Assembly: GCF_014334735.1 (NCBI RefSeq)
Contig: NZ_CP060587.1
Span: 2,790,001 to 2,854,000 of the forward strand
DNA from: Aeromicrobium senzhongii
GTDB lineage: Bacteria > Actinomycetota > Actinomycetes > Propionibacteriales > Nocardioidaceae
Reading direction: 5' to 3'
Length of the DNA: 64,000 nucleotides
The position numbers were made by a program, and so were the translations under genes. The first letter of the stretch is position 1. Every line of letters starts with the position of its first letter. The notes under the pieces are model-generated. The model was not told where the DNA came from, searched no databases, and saw nothing but the letters and a program-made list of their open reading frames with translations. This document shows positions 35,525 to 44,598 of the stretch, in pieces.

Positions 35525-35545
35525 CTTGAGTCATACGTTATCAAC
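35525..35545. promoter_or_regulatory. HAIR operator (HspR binding site) upstream of dnaK
   Basis: CTTGAGT at 35525-35531, 7 nt, then TATCAAC (35539-35545): the TTGA-N11-TCAA spacing of the CTTGAGT-N7-ACTCAAG HAIR consensus, with one perfect half-site and one degenerate half. Located 62-82 nt upstream of dnaK, where HspR represses. Confidence 0.7.
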
Positions 35546-35606
35546 TTCGCCCGAGGGCCAGACATTCCCTCGGAGGCATGACGTGTGTCACATCCGCCCC
35601 ACGCAG

Positions 35607-35626
35607 GACCAGACCACGGTCTGACG
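35607..35626. promoter_or_regulatory. Palindromic operator upstream of the two-component system
   Basis: GACCAGACC-AC-GGTCTGACG: an imperfect 20-bp dyad with the perfect core CAGACC-AC-GGTCTG. It nearly matches the palindrome at 37527-37546 upstream of the ABC transporter (shared form GGTCAGACC-N2-GGTCTGACC). It overlaps the likely -35 region of the promoter at 35647. Probable response-regulator site. Confidence 0.55.
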
Positions 35627-35646
35627 ACGGGGCGGACCGGGGCCCC

Positions 35647-35652
35647 TAGGCT
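35647..35652 (+). promoter_or_regulatory. Leaderless -10 element TAGGCT for the histidine kinase gene
   Basis: TAGGCT lies 7 nt before ATG 35660. Confidence 0.6.
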
Positions 35653-35659
35653 CGGGCGC

Positions 35660-36853
35660 ATGAAGGAGCAGGTCGACGTGTCCCGGAGCCCGTGGCGCCT
35701 CGGCCCCCGGGCGGCCCGATGGTTCGACTTCCTGCTCGCCTCGGCCCTCGTCCTGCCCACCTTCCCGCTGACACTCCTGGTCGGGCAGTCGCCCTATCCG
35801 GCCCTGCTGTCGTTGGCCCAGACCGTTCCCCTCTTCTGGCGGCGCAGGCACCCGGTCGCGGTGTTCGCCGTCGTCGCGGGCGCCAGCGTGCTGCAGGCCG
35901 CGACGTACGACATGCCGGTCTGGGGCCAGGTCGGATTCCCGGCCGCCCTGTACGCGCTGGCGCGCTACGGCTCCGGTCGCTCCGCTCTGGTCGGCCTGTT
36001 CGTGGGCCTGTGCGGTGCCGTCGTCGCCTCGTGGGTGTGGACGTCGGCCCAGTTCGCCGCCTATCCGCCGGGCTTGGAGTACATCGACTACGACATGGGG
36101 TTGGAGGACCTCCTGCCGTACCTGCTGTCGATCACGGCGATCGTCCTGGCGGCCTGGGCCCTGGGATCGCAGGCACGCATCCGCCGGGCGTACGAGGCAG
36201 GTCTCGTCGAGCGCGGTCGCCAGCTCGCACTCGAGGCCGAGCAGCGGGCCGTGCTGGCCGCCGCCGAGGAACGCACCCGGATCGCGCGGGAGATGCACGA
36301 CGTCGTCGCCCACGGCCTGTCCGTGATGATCGTCCAGGCCGACGGCGCCCGGTACGCCGCCGCCAAGGACCCCCAGATCGCGGTCCGCACCCTCGAGACC
36401 GTGGCGAAGGTCGGACGAGAAGGACTCACCGAGATGCGGCGACTGCTGGGCCTGTTGCGGGGCACCGAGGATCCCGCGCTGGCGCCTCAGCCCGGGCTGG
36501 CCGACCTGCCCTCGCTCGTCACGGCGAACGACCACGTGGACCTCGAGGTGCCCGATCCCCTGCCCGACGTCCCCGACGGCGTCGCGCTGACCGTCTTCCG
36601 GCTCGTCCAGGAGTCGCTCACCAACGTCCGCAAGCACGCCGGTCCGCAGGCGCGGGCCATCGTCCGCCTCCGAGCGCCGGGGGATGCCGTCGAGATCGAG
36701 GTCGTCGACGACGGCCACGGCGCCTCGGCCGCCGAGACGTCCGGACTCGGCCTGCTGGGCATGCGCGAGCGGGTCGAGGTGCACGGCGGCACGCTGCACG
36801 TCGGTCCCGCGGCCGGAGGCGGCTGGGCCGTGCGTGCGAGGATCCCGCTGTGA
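35660..36853 (+). CDS. Sensor histidine kinase (HisKA_3 / NarL-type)
   Basis: 397 residues. N-terminal membrane region of about five helices, with a [21 protein letters not shown] segment; short coiled-coil; dimerisation/phosphoacceptor region [28 protein letters not shown] with His near residue 214; then the HATPase_c domain ([15 protein letters not shown]-box, [32 protein letters not shown]-boxes). Autophosphorylates and hands phosphate to the adjacent response regulator. Signal unknown; the small, mostly membrane-embedded sensor resembles envelope-stress kinases. GTGA overlap with the next gene. Confidence 0.92.
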   Translation: MKEQVDVSRSPWRLGPRAARWFDFLLASALVLPTFPLTLLVGQSPYPALLSLAQTVPLFWRRRHPVAVFAVVAGASVLQAATYDMPVWGQVGFPAALYALARYGSGRSALVGLFVGLCGAVVASWVWTSAQFAAYPPGLEYIDYDMGLEDLLPYLLSITAIVLAAWALGSQARIRRAYEAGLVERGRQLALEAEQRAVLAAAEERTRIAREMHDVVAHGLSVMIVQADGARYAAAKDPQIAVRTLETVAKVGREGLTEMRRLLGLLRGTEDPALAPQPGLADLPSLVTANDHVDLEVPDPLPDVPDGVALTVFRLVQESLTNVRKHAGPQARAIVRLRAPGDAVEIEVVDDGHGASAAETSGLGLLGMRERVEVHGGTLHVGPAAGGGWAVRARIPL

Positions 36854-37518
36854 CCACCCCCATCCGCGTCGCCCTGGTCGACGACCAGCAGATGGTGCGT
36901 GCGGGCTTTCGGATGCTGGTCGAGAGCCAGGACGACCTGGTCGTCGTGGGCGAGGCCGGCGACGGCGAGGAGGCCCTGCGCCTGCTGGCCGACGTGGAGG
37001 CCGACGTCGTGCTGATGGACGTGCGGATGCCGCGGCTCGACGGTGTCGAGGCGACGCGGCGCCTGGCGCCGGGCGAGGCGGGACCCAAGGTCATCGTGCT
37101 GACCACCTTCGACCTCGACGAGTACGCCTTCGCTGCGTTGCGGGCCGGCGCATCGGCGTTCCTGCTCAAGGACGCGGCGCCGCCGGACCTGCTGGGTGCG
37201 ATCCGCGCCGTCCACGCCGGGGACGCCGTCGTGGCGCCGTCGACCACCCGCCGCCTGCTGGACCACTTCCTGGCCGATCCCGGGCCGGTGCGCCGCACCG
37301 ACGACGCCGCCGCGCGACGCCTCGCCGCCGTGACCGAGCGCGAGCGCGAGGTGCTGGTTCTCATCGCCCGCGGCCTGAGCAATCCCGAGATCGCCGCCGA
37401 GCTCTTCCTGTCCGAGGCCACGGTCAAGACCCACATCGGGCGACTGCTGGCCAAGACGGACTCACGCGACCGGGTGCATCTGGTCCTGCTGGCATTCGAG
37501 GCCGGACTGACCGACTGA
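36850..37518 (+). CDS. NarL/LuxR-family response regulator
   Basis: 222 residues. Receiver domain 1-120: VALVDDQQMVRAGFRMLVES (acidic pair D11-D12), phosphorylation Asp in VVLMDVRMPRLDG, Thr in LTTFDLDEYAF and Lys in AFLLKDAAP. HTH_LuxR ~155-215: LTEREREVLVLIARGLSNPEIAAELFLSEATVKTHIGRLL. GTG 36850 overlaps the kinase stop. Likely binds the palindromes at 35607 and 37527, so it would control its own operon and the ABC transporter (inference). Confidence 0.92.
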   Translation: MTTPIRVALVDDQQMVRAGFRMLVESQDDLVVVGEAGDGEEALRLLADVEADVVLMDVRMPRLDGVEATRRLAPGEAGPKVIVLTTFDLDEYAFAALRAGASAFLLKDAAPPDLLGAIRAVHAGDAVVAPSTTRRLLDHFLADPGPVRRTDDAAARRLAAVTEREREVLVLIARGLSNPEIAAELFLSEATVKTHIGRLLAKTDSRDRVHLVLLAFEAGLTD

Positions 37519-37526
37519 GGGGTCCG

Positions 37527-37546
37527 GGTCATACCGTGGTCTGACC
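37527..37546. promoter_or_regulatory. Palindromic operator upstream of the ABC transporter
   Basis: GGTCATACC-GT-GGTCTGACC: arms differ at one position, nearly identical to the dyad at 35607-35626. It starts 9 nt after the response-regulator stop and 46 nt upstream of the -10 element at 37592. Confidence 0.55.
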
Positions 37547-37591
37547 CGAAGATCCGTCCGTACGGCGACGCCCCGGACCCGTCCGCGCACC

Positions 37592-37597
37592 TAGCGT
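37592..37597 (+). promoter_or_regulatory. Leaderless -10 element TAGCGT for the ABC transporter operon
   Basis: TAGCGT, 6 nt before ATG 37604. Confidence 0.5.
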
Positions 37598-37603
37598 CGA
37601 GCC

Positions 37604-38380
37604 ATGACCTCGACCTCCTTCTCCCACCCGCTCCCGGCCCACGACGCGCCGCCCGCGGCGACCGTGCGCGGCCTGTCCAAGACCTACGGCCACGGCGACA
37701 CCACGGTGCATGCGCTGCGGTCCGTGGACCTCGATCTGGCGCCGGGCCGCTTCACCGCGATCATGGGCCCGTCGGGCTCCGGCAAGTCCACGCTGATGCA
37801 CTGCCTCGCCGGCCTGGACCGTCCGACCGAGGGCACGGTCGCGATCGGGGGCGTCGAGCTGACCTCGCTCGGCGACGACCAGCTGACCCGCTTCCGTCGC
37901 GACCGGCTGGGCTTCGTCTTCCAGGCGTTCAACCTGCTGCCGATGCTGACGGCGCGGCAGAACATCATGCTGCCGTTCGAGCTGGCGGGCCGGCGCCTCG
38001 AACCCGGCGCGACCGAGCGGATCGAGCAGGTCATCGACGTCCTGGGTCTGCGGGACCGCCTCGACCACCGCCCCGGCGAGCTCTCGGGCGGCCAGCAACA
38101 ACGCGTGGCGATCGCGCGCGCCCTGGCGTCGGACGCCGACGTCGTGTTCGCCGACGAGCCGACGGGCAACCTCGACAGCACGGCGTCCGGCGAGGTGCTC
38201 TCGTTCCTGCGCCGCAGCGTGACCGACCTCGGCCACACGGTGATCATGGTGACGCACGAGCTCGACGCGGCCGCGTACGCCGACGACGTCGTCGTCCTGG
38301 CCGACGGCAGGATCCGCGAGCACCTGGTCGCGCCCTCGCGCGAGCAGGTCGCCGCCACCCTCGAGGCCGGTGTCCGATGA
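37604..38380 (+). CDS. ABC transporter ATP-binding protein (MacB/LolD type)
   Basis: 258 residues. Walker A GPSGSGKSTLMH (residues ~64-75), Q-loop VFQAFNLLPMLTARQN, ABC signature LSGGQQQRVAIARAL, Walker B ADVVFADEPTGNLD and H-loop MVTHELDAAAYAD. The GNLDS signature and FtsX-type partner place it in the MacB/LolD-like group, which moves substrates at the membrane surface rather than through a channel. ATGA overlap with the permease gene. Confidence 0.95.
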   Translation: MTSTSFSHPLPAHDAPPAATVRGLSKTYGHGDTTVHALRSVDLDLAPGRFTAIMGPSGSGKSTLMHCLAGLDRPTEGTVAIGGVELTSLGDDQLTRFRRDRLGFVFQAFNLLPMLTARQNIMLPFELAGRRLEPGATERIEQVIDVLGLRDRLDHRPGELSGGQQQRVAIARALASDADVVFADEPTGNLDSTASGEVLSFLRRSVTDLGHTVIMVTHELDAAAYADDVVVLADGRIREHLVAPSREQVAATLEAGVR

Positions 38381-40812
38381 GGACCGTCCTGATCGCGTCG
38401 CTGCGGACCTACACCCGCCGGTACGTCGCCGCGCTGCTCGCGGTCACGATCGCGGTCGCCTTCGTCGTGGTGATCGACGCCCTCGGGTCGGGCGCGCGCA
38501 ACGCCGTCGCGGTCACCGTGGAGAAGGCCTATCCGGACGCCGAGCTCATCGTCAGCGACGGGTACTGGATGGCCCAGGACGAGGACGTCGCCCGGACACT
38601 GGCCGTCGCTCGCGAGCGCGGCGACCGCGCGTCGGTCCTGGCCACGGCCAAGGGGCAGGTCGACGGGCCGTCCGGGTCCTTGGGCAGTGACGTGGAGATC
38701 GGCACCGTCTCGACCTATTCCGGCCTGCGCTCGCAGGAGATCGCCGAGGGCCGCGCCCCGCGGGCCGACGACGAGGCGCTCATGACCCGCAGCATGGCCA
38801 CCGCCCATGAGATCGGGCTCGGCGACCGCATCACCGTGGGCGACGGCGACCTGGCGCAGGAGCTCACCGTCGTCGGATTCAGTGGCCCCTCCTCGCCTGC
38901 CGGCGGCGATGTCGACGTGCCGTGGCCCGCCCTGCAGGCGGCGACCGACACGATGGCCGAGTCCGTCGCGTACGACGTCCGCGACGGAGACGTCGCCGGC
39001 GCCCGGCAGGCTCTGTCCGAGGCCGTGGAATCGCAGGTGCAGAGCCGCGACGACTACGTCGCCGAGCGCATCGTCGCGATGAACAACGGCGTCGACATCC
39101 TGGCGATGCTGCTGCTGCTCTTCGCCGCTGTCGCCGGGTTCGTCGCCGTGCTGGTCATCGCGAACACCTTCACGATCCTGTTCGCCCAGCGCAGCCGCGA
39201 CTTCGCGCTGTTGCGCTGCGTCGGCGCGACCCGCCGCCAGGTCCTGCGCTCGGTCCGGACCGAGGCGCTGGTGCTCGCCCTGCTCGCCGCCACCGCCGGC
39301 ATCGTCGCGGGGATCGCCGGCGGGATCGGACTGGGAGCGCTCGTCCGCCTCCTCGCGGGCGAGGAGAACTTCGGTGCCGTCTCGTTCTCGCCGGTCTGGA
39401 TGGGCGCGGCCTTCGTCGGTGGCCTGCTGACGACGGTCGTCGCGGCCTGGTTCCCGACCCGCTCGGTCCTGCGGGTGAGCCCGCTGGCCGCACTCCGGCC
39501 GGCCGAGCAGCCGACGGCGCGGACGACCTCTGGTCGTGTGCGGATCGCCCTGGGCCTGCTCGTCACGGCCGCGGGCGCCGCCGGTCTGGTCACCGCCGAC
39601 CTGGTCACCTCGATGGAGCTCATGCTGGTCGCCGGCATGGTGTCCTTCGTCGGCGTCCTGCTGCTGGGGCCGGTCCTGGTGCCGGCGATGCTGCGACTGG
39701 TGGGCCGCGCCGGCGGCCGGGCGGGCGGGCCGTTCCGGGTCGCCGCCGCGAACGCCGTGCGCAACCCCCGGCGCAGCGCGGCCACCACCGCGTCGCTGCT
39801 GGTGGGCGTCACCCTCGCCACGGCCGTGCTGACCGGCATGACGAGCGCGCGTCAGGTCGTGGCCCAGGGGATGAACGCCGAGTACCCGGTCGACTACGCG
39901 CTCGCGGGCGGCGGTCCGATCGCCGTCGAGACGATCGAGCGCGTGCGCGGACTCGAGGGCGTCGACGAGGTCCTGCCCGTCACCGGGGCGGTGGTCGAGA
40001 CCGAGATGGGCCGGCTGCCCGTCATCGCACCGTCCGACGCCGCGCGCGCCCGGACGCTCGATCCGGGCAGCACCCGGGCTCGCGACACCGAGATCATCGT
40101 GCCCCACGCACTGATCACGACGTTCGACGAGGGCGTGCCCGACCGCTTGACCCTGCGCACGAAGGCAGGCACCGTCGCGGTCGACACCCGACTCGAGCCC
40201 TTGGGCTCGGGCGCCGCCGCGATCGTCTCACCCGCCGTGCTGGAGCAGCTCACGACGGAGCCCACCACCCAAGCGCTGTGGGTCCTGGCCGACGACGGAG
40301 CGGACGGGGACGAGCTCGGCGAGGCGCTCCGGACGGCCACGCGGAGCACCGGCCTCGACGTGACCGACAACCTCACGGACCAGCAGTGGGTGGCGACGCA
40401 GCTCGACGTCCTGGTGTGGGCCGTGCTCGGCCTGCTGGGCGTCGGTGTCCTGATCGCCCTCGTCGGCATCGCGAACACGGTCGGGCTCTCGATCCTGGAG
40501 CGGTCCCGTGAGCACGCGCTGCTGCGGGCGCTCGGCCTGACCCGGCGCGGGCTGCGGCGGATGCTCGCTGCAGAGGGGATGTTGCTGGCCCTCGTCGCGG
40601 CCGTGCTCGGCACGGGGCTCGGGGTCCTCTACGCCTGGTTCGGCGTCCGGACGGTCGTGGCACCCCTCATGGAGGACGCGCGCCTCGTCGTGCCGTGGGC
40701 CCAGCTGGCGGCGGTGCTCGTGGTGGCCGCGCTGGCCGGCCTGGCGGCGTCGACCCTGCCCGCCCGCCGCGGTGCACGGATCACGCCCGCGGAGGGGCTC
40801 ACCCTCGACTGA
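38377..40812 (+). CDS. ABC transporter permease, FtsX-like, two domains
   Basis: 811 residues. Large extracytoplasmic domain (~55-240) after the first helix; a first FtsX/MacB core (helices ~245-395) with VLVIANTFTILFAQRSRDFALLRCVGATRRQVLRSV; a second extracytoplasmic region; and a C-terminal FtsX core with VGIANTVGLSILERSREHALLRALGLTRRGLRRM. This arrangement fits export or envelope-stress ABC systems (for example antimicrobial peptide resistance or lipoprotein handling). Coupled to the ATPase gene; control by the preceding two-component system is inferred from shared palindromes. Confidence 0.92.
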   Translation: MRTVLIASLRTYTRRYVAALLAVTIAVAFVVVIDALGSGARNAVAVTVEKAYPDAELIVSDGYWMAQDEDVARTLAVARERGDRASVLATAKGQVDGPSGSLGSDVEIGTVSTYSGLRSQEIAEGRAPRADDEALMTRSMATAHEIGLGDRITVGDGDLAQELTVVGFSGPSSPAGGDVDVPWPALQAATDTMAESVAYDVRDGDVAGARQALSEAVESQVQSRDDYVAERIVAMNNGVDILAMLLLLFAAVAGFVAVLVIANTFTILFAQRSRDFALLRCVGATRRQVLRSVRTEALVLALLAATAGIVAGIAGGIGLGALVRLLAGEENFGAVSFSPVWMGAAFVGGLLTTVVAAWFPTRSVLRVSPLAALRPAEQPTARTTSGRVRIALGLLVTAAGAAGLVTADLVTSMELMLVAGMVSFVGVLLLGPVLVPAMLRLVGRAGGRAGGPFRVAAANAVRNPRRSAATTASLLVGVTLATAVLTGMTSARQVVAQGMNAEYPVDYALAGGGPIAVETIERVRGLEGVDEVLPVTGAVVETEMGRLPVIAPSDAARARTLDPGSTRARDTEIIVPHALITTFDEGVPDRLTLRTKAGTVAVDTRLEPLGSGAAAIVSPAVLEQLTTEPTTQALWVLADDGADGDELGEALRTATRSTGLDVTDNLTDQQWVATQLDVLVWAVLGLLGVGVLIALVGIANTVGLSILERSREHALLRALGLTRRGLRRMLAAEGMLLALVAAVLGTGLGVLYAWFGVRTVVAPLMEDARLVVPWAQLAAVLVVAALAGLAASTLPARRGARITPAEGLTLD

Positions 40813-40817
40813 GGCAC

Positions 40818-40869
40818 ACCGAGGCCTCCGGGACCGCTCCGTCAGGGAGCCGGCTCCGGGGGCCTCGGT
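40818..40869. terminator. Terminator hairpin after the ABC permease
   Basis: ACCGAGGCC (40818-40826) pairs with GGCCTCGGT (40861-40869), with smaller GC stems inside the loop. It lies between the convergent permease and GMC oxidoreductase genes. Confidence 0.6.
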
Positions 40870-40875
40870 CGCGCG

Positions 40876-42546
40876 TCACGCCCAGGTCAGCTCGGCCGGC
40901 GCGCCGACCGGGACCTGCGGATTCCGCGGCGCCACGAGCGGCACCCGGCGGTAGGGCTCCCCGAGCGGTGGGCGCTGGTCGGCGTCACCGCGGTTGGGCC
41001 ACATCGCCAGGGCGCGCTCGGCCTGGGCGGTGATCGTCAGCGAGGGGTTCACGCCGAGATTGGCGCTGATCGTCGAGCCGTCGATCACGTGCAGGCCCGG
41101 GTGCCCGAACATCCGGTGGTACGGGTCGATCACGCCGTGCTCGGGCGTGGCACCGATGACGCAGCCGCCGATGAAGTGCGCCGTCAGGGGGACGCCCACG
41201 AGGTCCGCCATCGATCCACCCGCCACGCCTCCGAAGCGTGCGGCCAGGCGTCGCGCGATCTGGTGGGAGACCTCGATCCACTCCGGATTCGGGTCCCCCT
41301 CGCCCTGACGTGTCGTCATGCTCAGTCCCCAGGGCCGCCGCCGCAGGAACGTCGTCACCGAGTTGTCCAACGTCTGCATCGTGAGGATCACGAGCGACTG
41401 CTCGGCCCAGCGCCGCGGGTCGTGCAGCCGCCACGCCGCCCGGAATCCGAGCTTGCGATAGGTCCGGATCGCCGCCCGCCACCGCGGCAGCCCTTCGACC
41501 GGGTCGACCAGGTGTGCGTTGAGCAGCCCGATCACGCCCGAGCCCGGCCCGTACCGCACCGGCTCGACGTGGGTCTGCGGATCGGGGTGGAACGACGAGG
41601 TGATCGCGAGGCCGCGGGTGTGGTCGGCCCGGCGATCGGTGTCACGGGCCGTCAGGACGGACTCGGAGTTGGTCCGCGCGAGCTTGCCCAGCATGGGCGA
41701 GATCCGCGGCAACGAACGGCGCTTGAGCCGGTGCAGCAGGTTCTGGGTGTTCAGCGAGTTGCCCGCGAACACGACCTGCTCGGCCGTGAGCCGGTCCCGC
41801 TTCCACGCCGCTCCCGACGCCCGCGTCGACACGCGGTATCCACCGCGGTGAGGCTTCACGTCCACGACCGTCGTCAGCGGCCGGACCTCGACCCCGGCCT
41901 GCTCGGCCAGGTACAGGTAGTTCTTCACGAGGGTGTTCTTCGCCCCCACGCGGCAGCCGGTCATGCAGGCGCCGCACTCGGTGCAGGTCGTGCGCTCCGG
42001 CCCGCGCCCTCCGAAGAACGGGTCGGCCAACGGCAGCCCGGGGCGGTCGCCGAACAGGACGCCGACGTCGGCGGGGTGCACCGTGTCGGAGACGCCCATC
42101 TCGGCGGCGATGTCGGCCATCCACCGGTCGGGCTCGGTCATCCCGGGGTACGTGACGACGCCGAGCATCCGGCGGGCCTGGTCGTAGTGCGGGGCCAGCT
42201 CGTCACGCCAGTCGGTGATGTGCGCCCAGCGCGGATCCTCGAAGTACTCGTCACCGGGTTGGTAGAGCGTGTTGGCGTAGACCAGCGATCCGCCGCCCAC
42301 CCCGGCGCCGCTCGCGATGAGGACGTCGCGCAACGGCGTGACCCGCAGCAGGCCGAAGCACCGCGCCCACGGCGCCCACAGGTACCGGCGGACGTCCCAC
42401 GAGGTCTTGGCGAACTCGTCGTCCGCGAAGCGCCGGCCGGCCTCGAGGACGACCACGCGGTAGCCCTTCTCCACGAGGCGCAGCGCCGTCACACTGCCGC
42501 CGAAGCCCGAGCCGACGATGGCCACGTCATAGTCGAAGTCCTTCAC
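40876..42546 (-). CDS. GMC oxidoreductase (cholesterol-oxidase-like)
   Basis: 556 residues. N-terminal FAD-binding VAIVGSGFGGSVTALRL; second GMC region SGAGVGGGSLVYANTLYQP; C-terminal GGCVIGATPEHGVIDPYHRMFGHPGLHVIDGSTISANLGVNPSLTI, the GMC_oxred_C pattern. It also has a Cys-rich insert CTECGACMTGC, seen in the ChoD-like subgroup and not in secreted cholesterol oxidases. No signal peptide. Likely oxidises an alcohol on a sterol or other hydrophobic molecule. GTG 42546; the TetR operator lies just upstream, shared with the divergent regulator. Confidence 0.85.
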   Translation of the reverse strand: MKDFDYDVAIVGSGFGGSVTALRLVEKGYRVVVLEAGRRFADDEFAKTSWDVRRYLWAPWARCFGLLRVTPLRDVLIASGAGVGGGSLVYANTLYQPGDEYFEDPRWAHITDWRDELAPHYDQARRMLGVVTYPGMTEPDRWMADIAAEMGVSDTVHPADVGVLFGDRPGLPLADPFFGGRGPERTTCTECGACMTGCRVGAKNTLVKNYLYLAEQAGVEVRPLTTVVDVKPHRGGYRVSTRASGAAWKRDRLTAEQVVFAGNSLNTQNLLHRLKRRSLPRISPMLGKLARTNSESVLTARDTDRRADHTRGLAITSSFHPDPQTHVEPVRYGPGSGVIGLLNAHLVDPVEGLPRWRAAIRTYRKLGFRAAWRLHDPRRWAEQSLVILTMQTLDNSVTTFLRRRPWGLSMTTRQGEGDPNPEWIEVSHQIARRLAARFGGVAGGSMADLVGVPLTAHFIGGCVIGATPEHGVIDPYHRMFGHPGLHVIDGSTISANLGVNPSLTITAQAERALAMWPNRGDADQRPPLGEPYRRVPLVAPRNPQVPVGAPAELTWA

Positions 42547-42565
42547 GCGACCTCACAGTAGGGCT

Positions 42566-42586
42566 CTATTGACAATCTGCCAATAG
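42566..42586. promoter_or_regulatory. Probable TetR operator (21-bp palindrome)
   Basis: CTATTG at 42566-42571 and CAATAG at 42581-42586, with inner ACA-x-TCT-x-GC positions mostly symmetric: the arms agree except one mismatched pair, around a central 3-nt core. It sits between the divergent oxidoreductase and tetR genes, overlapping the likely -10 region (AATAGGCT). Typical operator for autoregulated TetR proteins. Confidence 0.65.
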
Positions 42587-42604
42587 GCTCACGAGACTGC
42601 TCCC

Positions 42605-43186
42605 ATGTCCCCCGCCCGCACCCGACTCGCGCCCGACTCCCGACGCCGGTCGATCCTCGACGCCGCGGCGGTGCTCTACGCGAGCCGGCCCTACGACCAG
42701 GTCTCCACCACCGAGCTCGCCCGGGCCGCCGACGTGACCCGCGGCCTGGTCCACCACTACTTCGGCAGCAAGCGCGAGCTGTTCCTGGAGGTCATGCGCG
42801 AGTCGGTGATGATGCCCGACGCCGCGCTGCCCGACCTCTCGACGCTCCCCCTGCCCGAGCGGGTGTCCCGCACGATCGACTGGATCCTGGACGCGGCCAC
42901 CACCTACGGCCAGGCCTGGGTCGCCGCCTCCGGAGCGGCGAACCTGCACGGCGACTCCGACGTCCAGGTCATCGTCGACGAGGCCGACGACCGCGCCGCG
43001 CGACTCGTGCTGGACGCCCTGGCCCTGCCCGACGACGCCGCCCTGCGCGCCCGACTCCGCCCCGTCGCCGCCTACGTCAAGGCGCTGTGCCGCGAGTGGC
43101 TCGTGCAGGAGACGCTCGACCGCGCGACGGTGCACGCCGACGTGTGCTCCGCCGTCCTGACCGTCACCGGGACGGAGGCACCATGA
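42605..43186 (+). CDS. TetR-family transcriptional regulator
   Basis: 193 residues. N-terminal HTH (about 14-60): SRRRSILDAAAVLYASRPYDQVSTTELARAADVTRGLVHHYFGSKRELFLEVM, matching the TetR_N pattern. The C-terminal ligand-binding half is divergent, as usual. It probably represses the divergent GMC oxidoreductase gene and its own operon, which continues with the monooxygenase (ATGA overlap) and the ADC-like protein; the ligand is probably their substrate or product (inference). Confidence 0.92.
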   Translation: MSPARTRLAPDSRRRSILDAAAVLYASRPYDQVSTTELARAADVTRGLVHHYFGSKRELFLEVMRESVMMPDAALPDLSTLPLPERVSRTIDWILDAATTYGQAWVAASGAANLHGDSDVQVIVDEADDRAARLVLDALALPDDAALRARLRPVAAYVKALCREWLVQETLDRATVHADVCSAVLTVTGTEAP

Positions 43187-44598
43187 CCTCGATCGGCATC
43201 ATCGGCACCGGCTTCGGCGGCATCGGGACGGCCGCCGAGCTGCTCACGCACGGGTACTCCGACGTGCGTCTGTGGGAACGCGCCGAGACCGTCGGTGGCG
43301 TCTGGCGTGACAACACCTATCCGGGCGCGGCGTGCGACGTCCCGGGCCCCCTCTACTCGTTCTCGTTCGCGCCGAACGGCGACTGGACCCGCCGCTACCC
43401 CGCCCAGGCCGAGATCCTCGCCTACCTGGGGCGGGTCGCGGACCAGTACGGCGTCACGGAGCGGACCCGCTTCGGCGCGCGCGTCGTCTCGGCCCGGTGG
43501 GACCAGGACGCCTGGCACGTCGGGTTCGACGACGGCACCACCGAGTCCGTCGACGTGCTGATCAGCGCCGTCGGACAGCTCTCCGAGCCGAGCGCGCCGG
43601 ACGTCGAGGGGTGGGAGTCGTTCGCGGGCACCGTCCTGCACGCCGGCAGCTGGGACGACGCGGTGGACCTGACCGGTCAACGGGTCGCGGTGGTCGGCAC
43701 CGGTGCCTCCGCGGTGCAGATCGTGCCGCGGCTGGCCGAGGTCGCCCGCGAGCTCGTGGTGCTGCAACGCTCGGCCAACCACATCCTGCCCAAGCCGGAC
43801 GGCGCCTATCCGGACTGGTACCGCGACCGCGCCCAGCGCGAGCGACGCCCGATCGACTGGGTGACCCAGCAGTTCTCCCGCGGCCTGGACCCGGACTCGA
43901 CCGTGGCCACCGTGATCGAGCGACTCGCCTCGGCGCACCTGCGCCTGCGCGTCCGGGACGAGGAGCTGCGCCGGCACCTCACGCCGCGTCACCAGGTCGG
44001 CTGCAAGCGCATCCTGTTCTCCAACGACTACTACCCGACCCTGACCCGGGACCACGTCCGGCTGGTGCCCCACGCTCTCGCCGAGGTGCGGCCGGACGCG
44101 ATCCGGACGGCGGACGGACCGTGGCACGAGGTGGACGCGATCTGCTTCGCCACCGGCTTCGACACCCAGGACTTCCTGCACGGCATCGAGGTGACGGGGC
44201 CCGGGGGTGACCTCCACGAGGCGTGGAGCGGCGGGGCGCGAGCCCACCTGGGCATCCACGTGCCCGGGTTCCCGAACCTCTTCCTGGCCTACGGGCCGAA
44301 CACCAATCTCGGCGGCGGATCGATCATCACGATGCTCGAGGCCCAGGCCCGCCACATCCGCGCCACACTGGACCGGATGGATCATCACGGAGCACGCCGC
44401 GTGCAGGCCCGTGCGGAGGCCGAGCAGCGCTGGGACGACCGCGTCCAGCACGATCTGGCCCACTCGGCCTGGGCGTCGTGCACGAGCTGGTACCACCACC
44501 CCGAGACCGGCCGGATCACGTCGAACTGGCCCGGCGGGACGCACACCTACGAAGCGGCGGTCGCCGAGGTGCACGACGAGGAGTTCCTGTGGACGTGA
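43183..44598 (+). CDS. Flavin-containing monooxygenase (Baeyer-Villiger type)
   Basis: 471 residues. FAD Rossmann IGIIGTGFGGIGTAAEL (residues 3-20); the BVMO fingerprint FxGxxxHxxxW as FAGTVLHAGSW (about 147-157); NADP-binding VAVVGTGASAVQIVP; and the C-terminal CFATGF (FMO ATG-type) motif. This set points to Baeyer-Villiger oxidation of ketones to esters or lactones, or to a related FMO reaction. In an operon with the TetR regulator upstream (ATGA overlap) and an ADC-like protein downstream. Confidence 0.88.
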   Translation: MTSIGIIGTGFGGIGTAAELLTHGYSDVRLWERAETVGGVWRDNTYPGAACDVPGPLYSFSFAPNGDWTRRYPAQAEILAYLGRVADQYGVTERTRFGARVVSARWDQDAWHVGFDDGTTESVDVLISAVGQLSEPSAPDVEGWESFAGTVLHAGSWDDAVDLTGQRVAVVGTGASAVQIVPRLAEVARELVVLQRSANHILPKPDGAYPDWYRDRAQRERRPIDWVTQQFSRGLDPDSTVATVIERLASAHLRLRVRDEELRRHLTPRHQVGCKRILFSNDYYPTLTRDHVRLVPHALAEVRPDAIRTADGPWHEVDAICFATGFDTQDFLHGIEVTGPGGDLHEAWSGGARAHLGIHVPGFPNLFLAYGPNTNLGGGSIITMLEAQARHIRATLDRMDHHGARRVQARAEAEQRWDDRVQHDLAHSAWASCTSWYHHPETGRITSNWPGGTHTYEAAVAEVHDEEFLWT

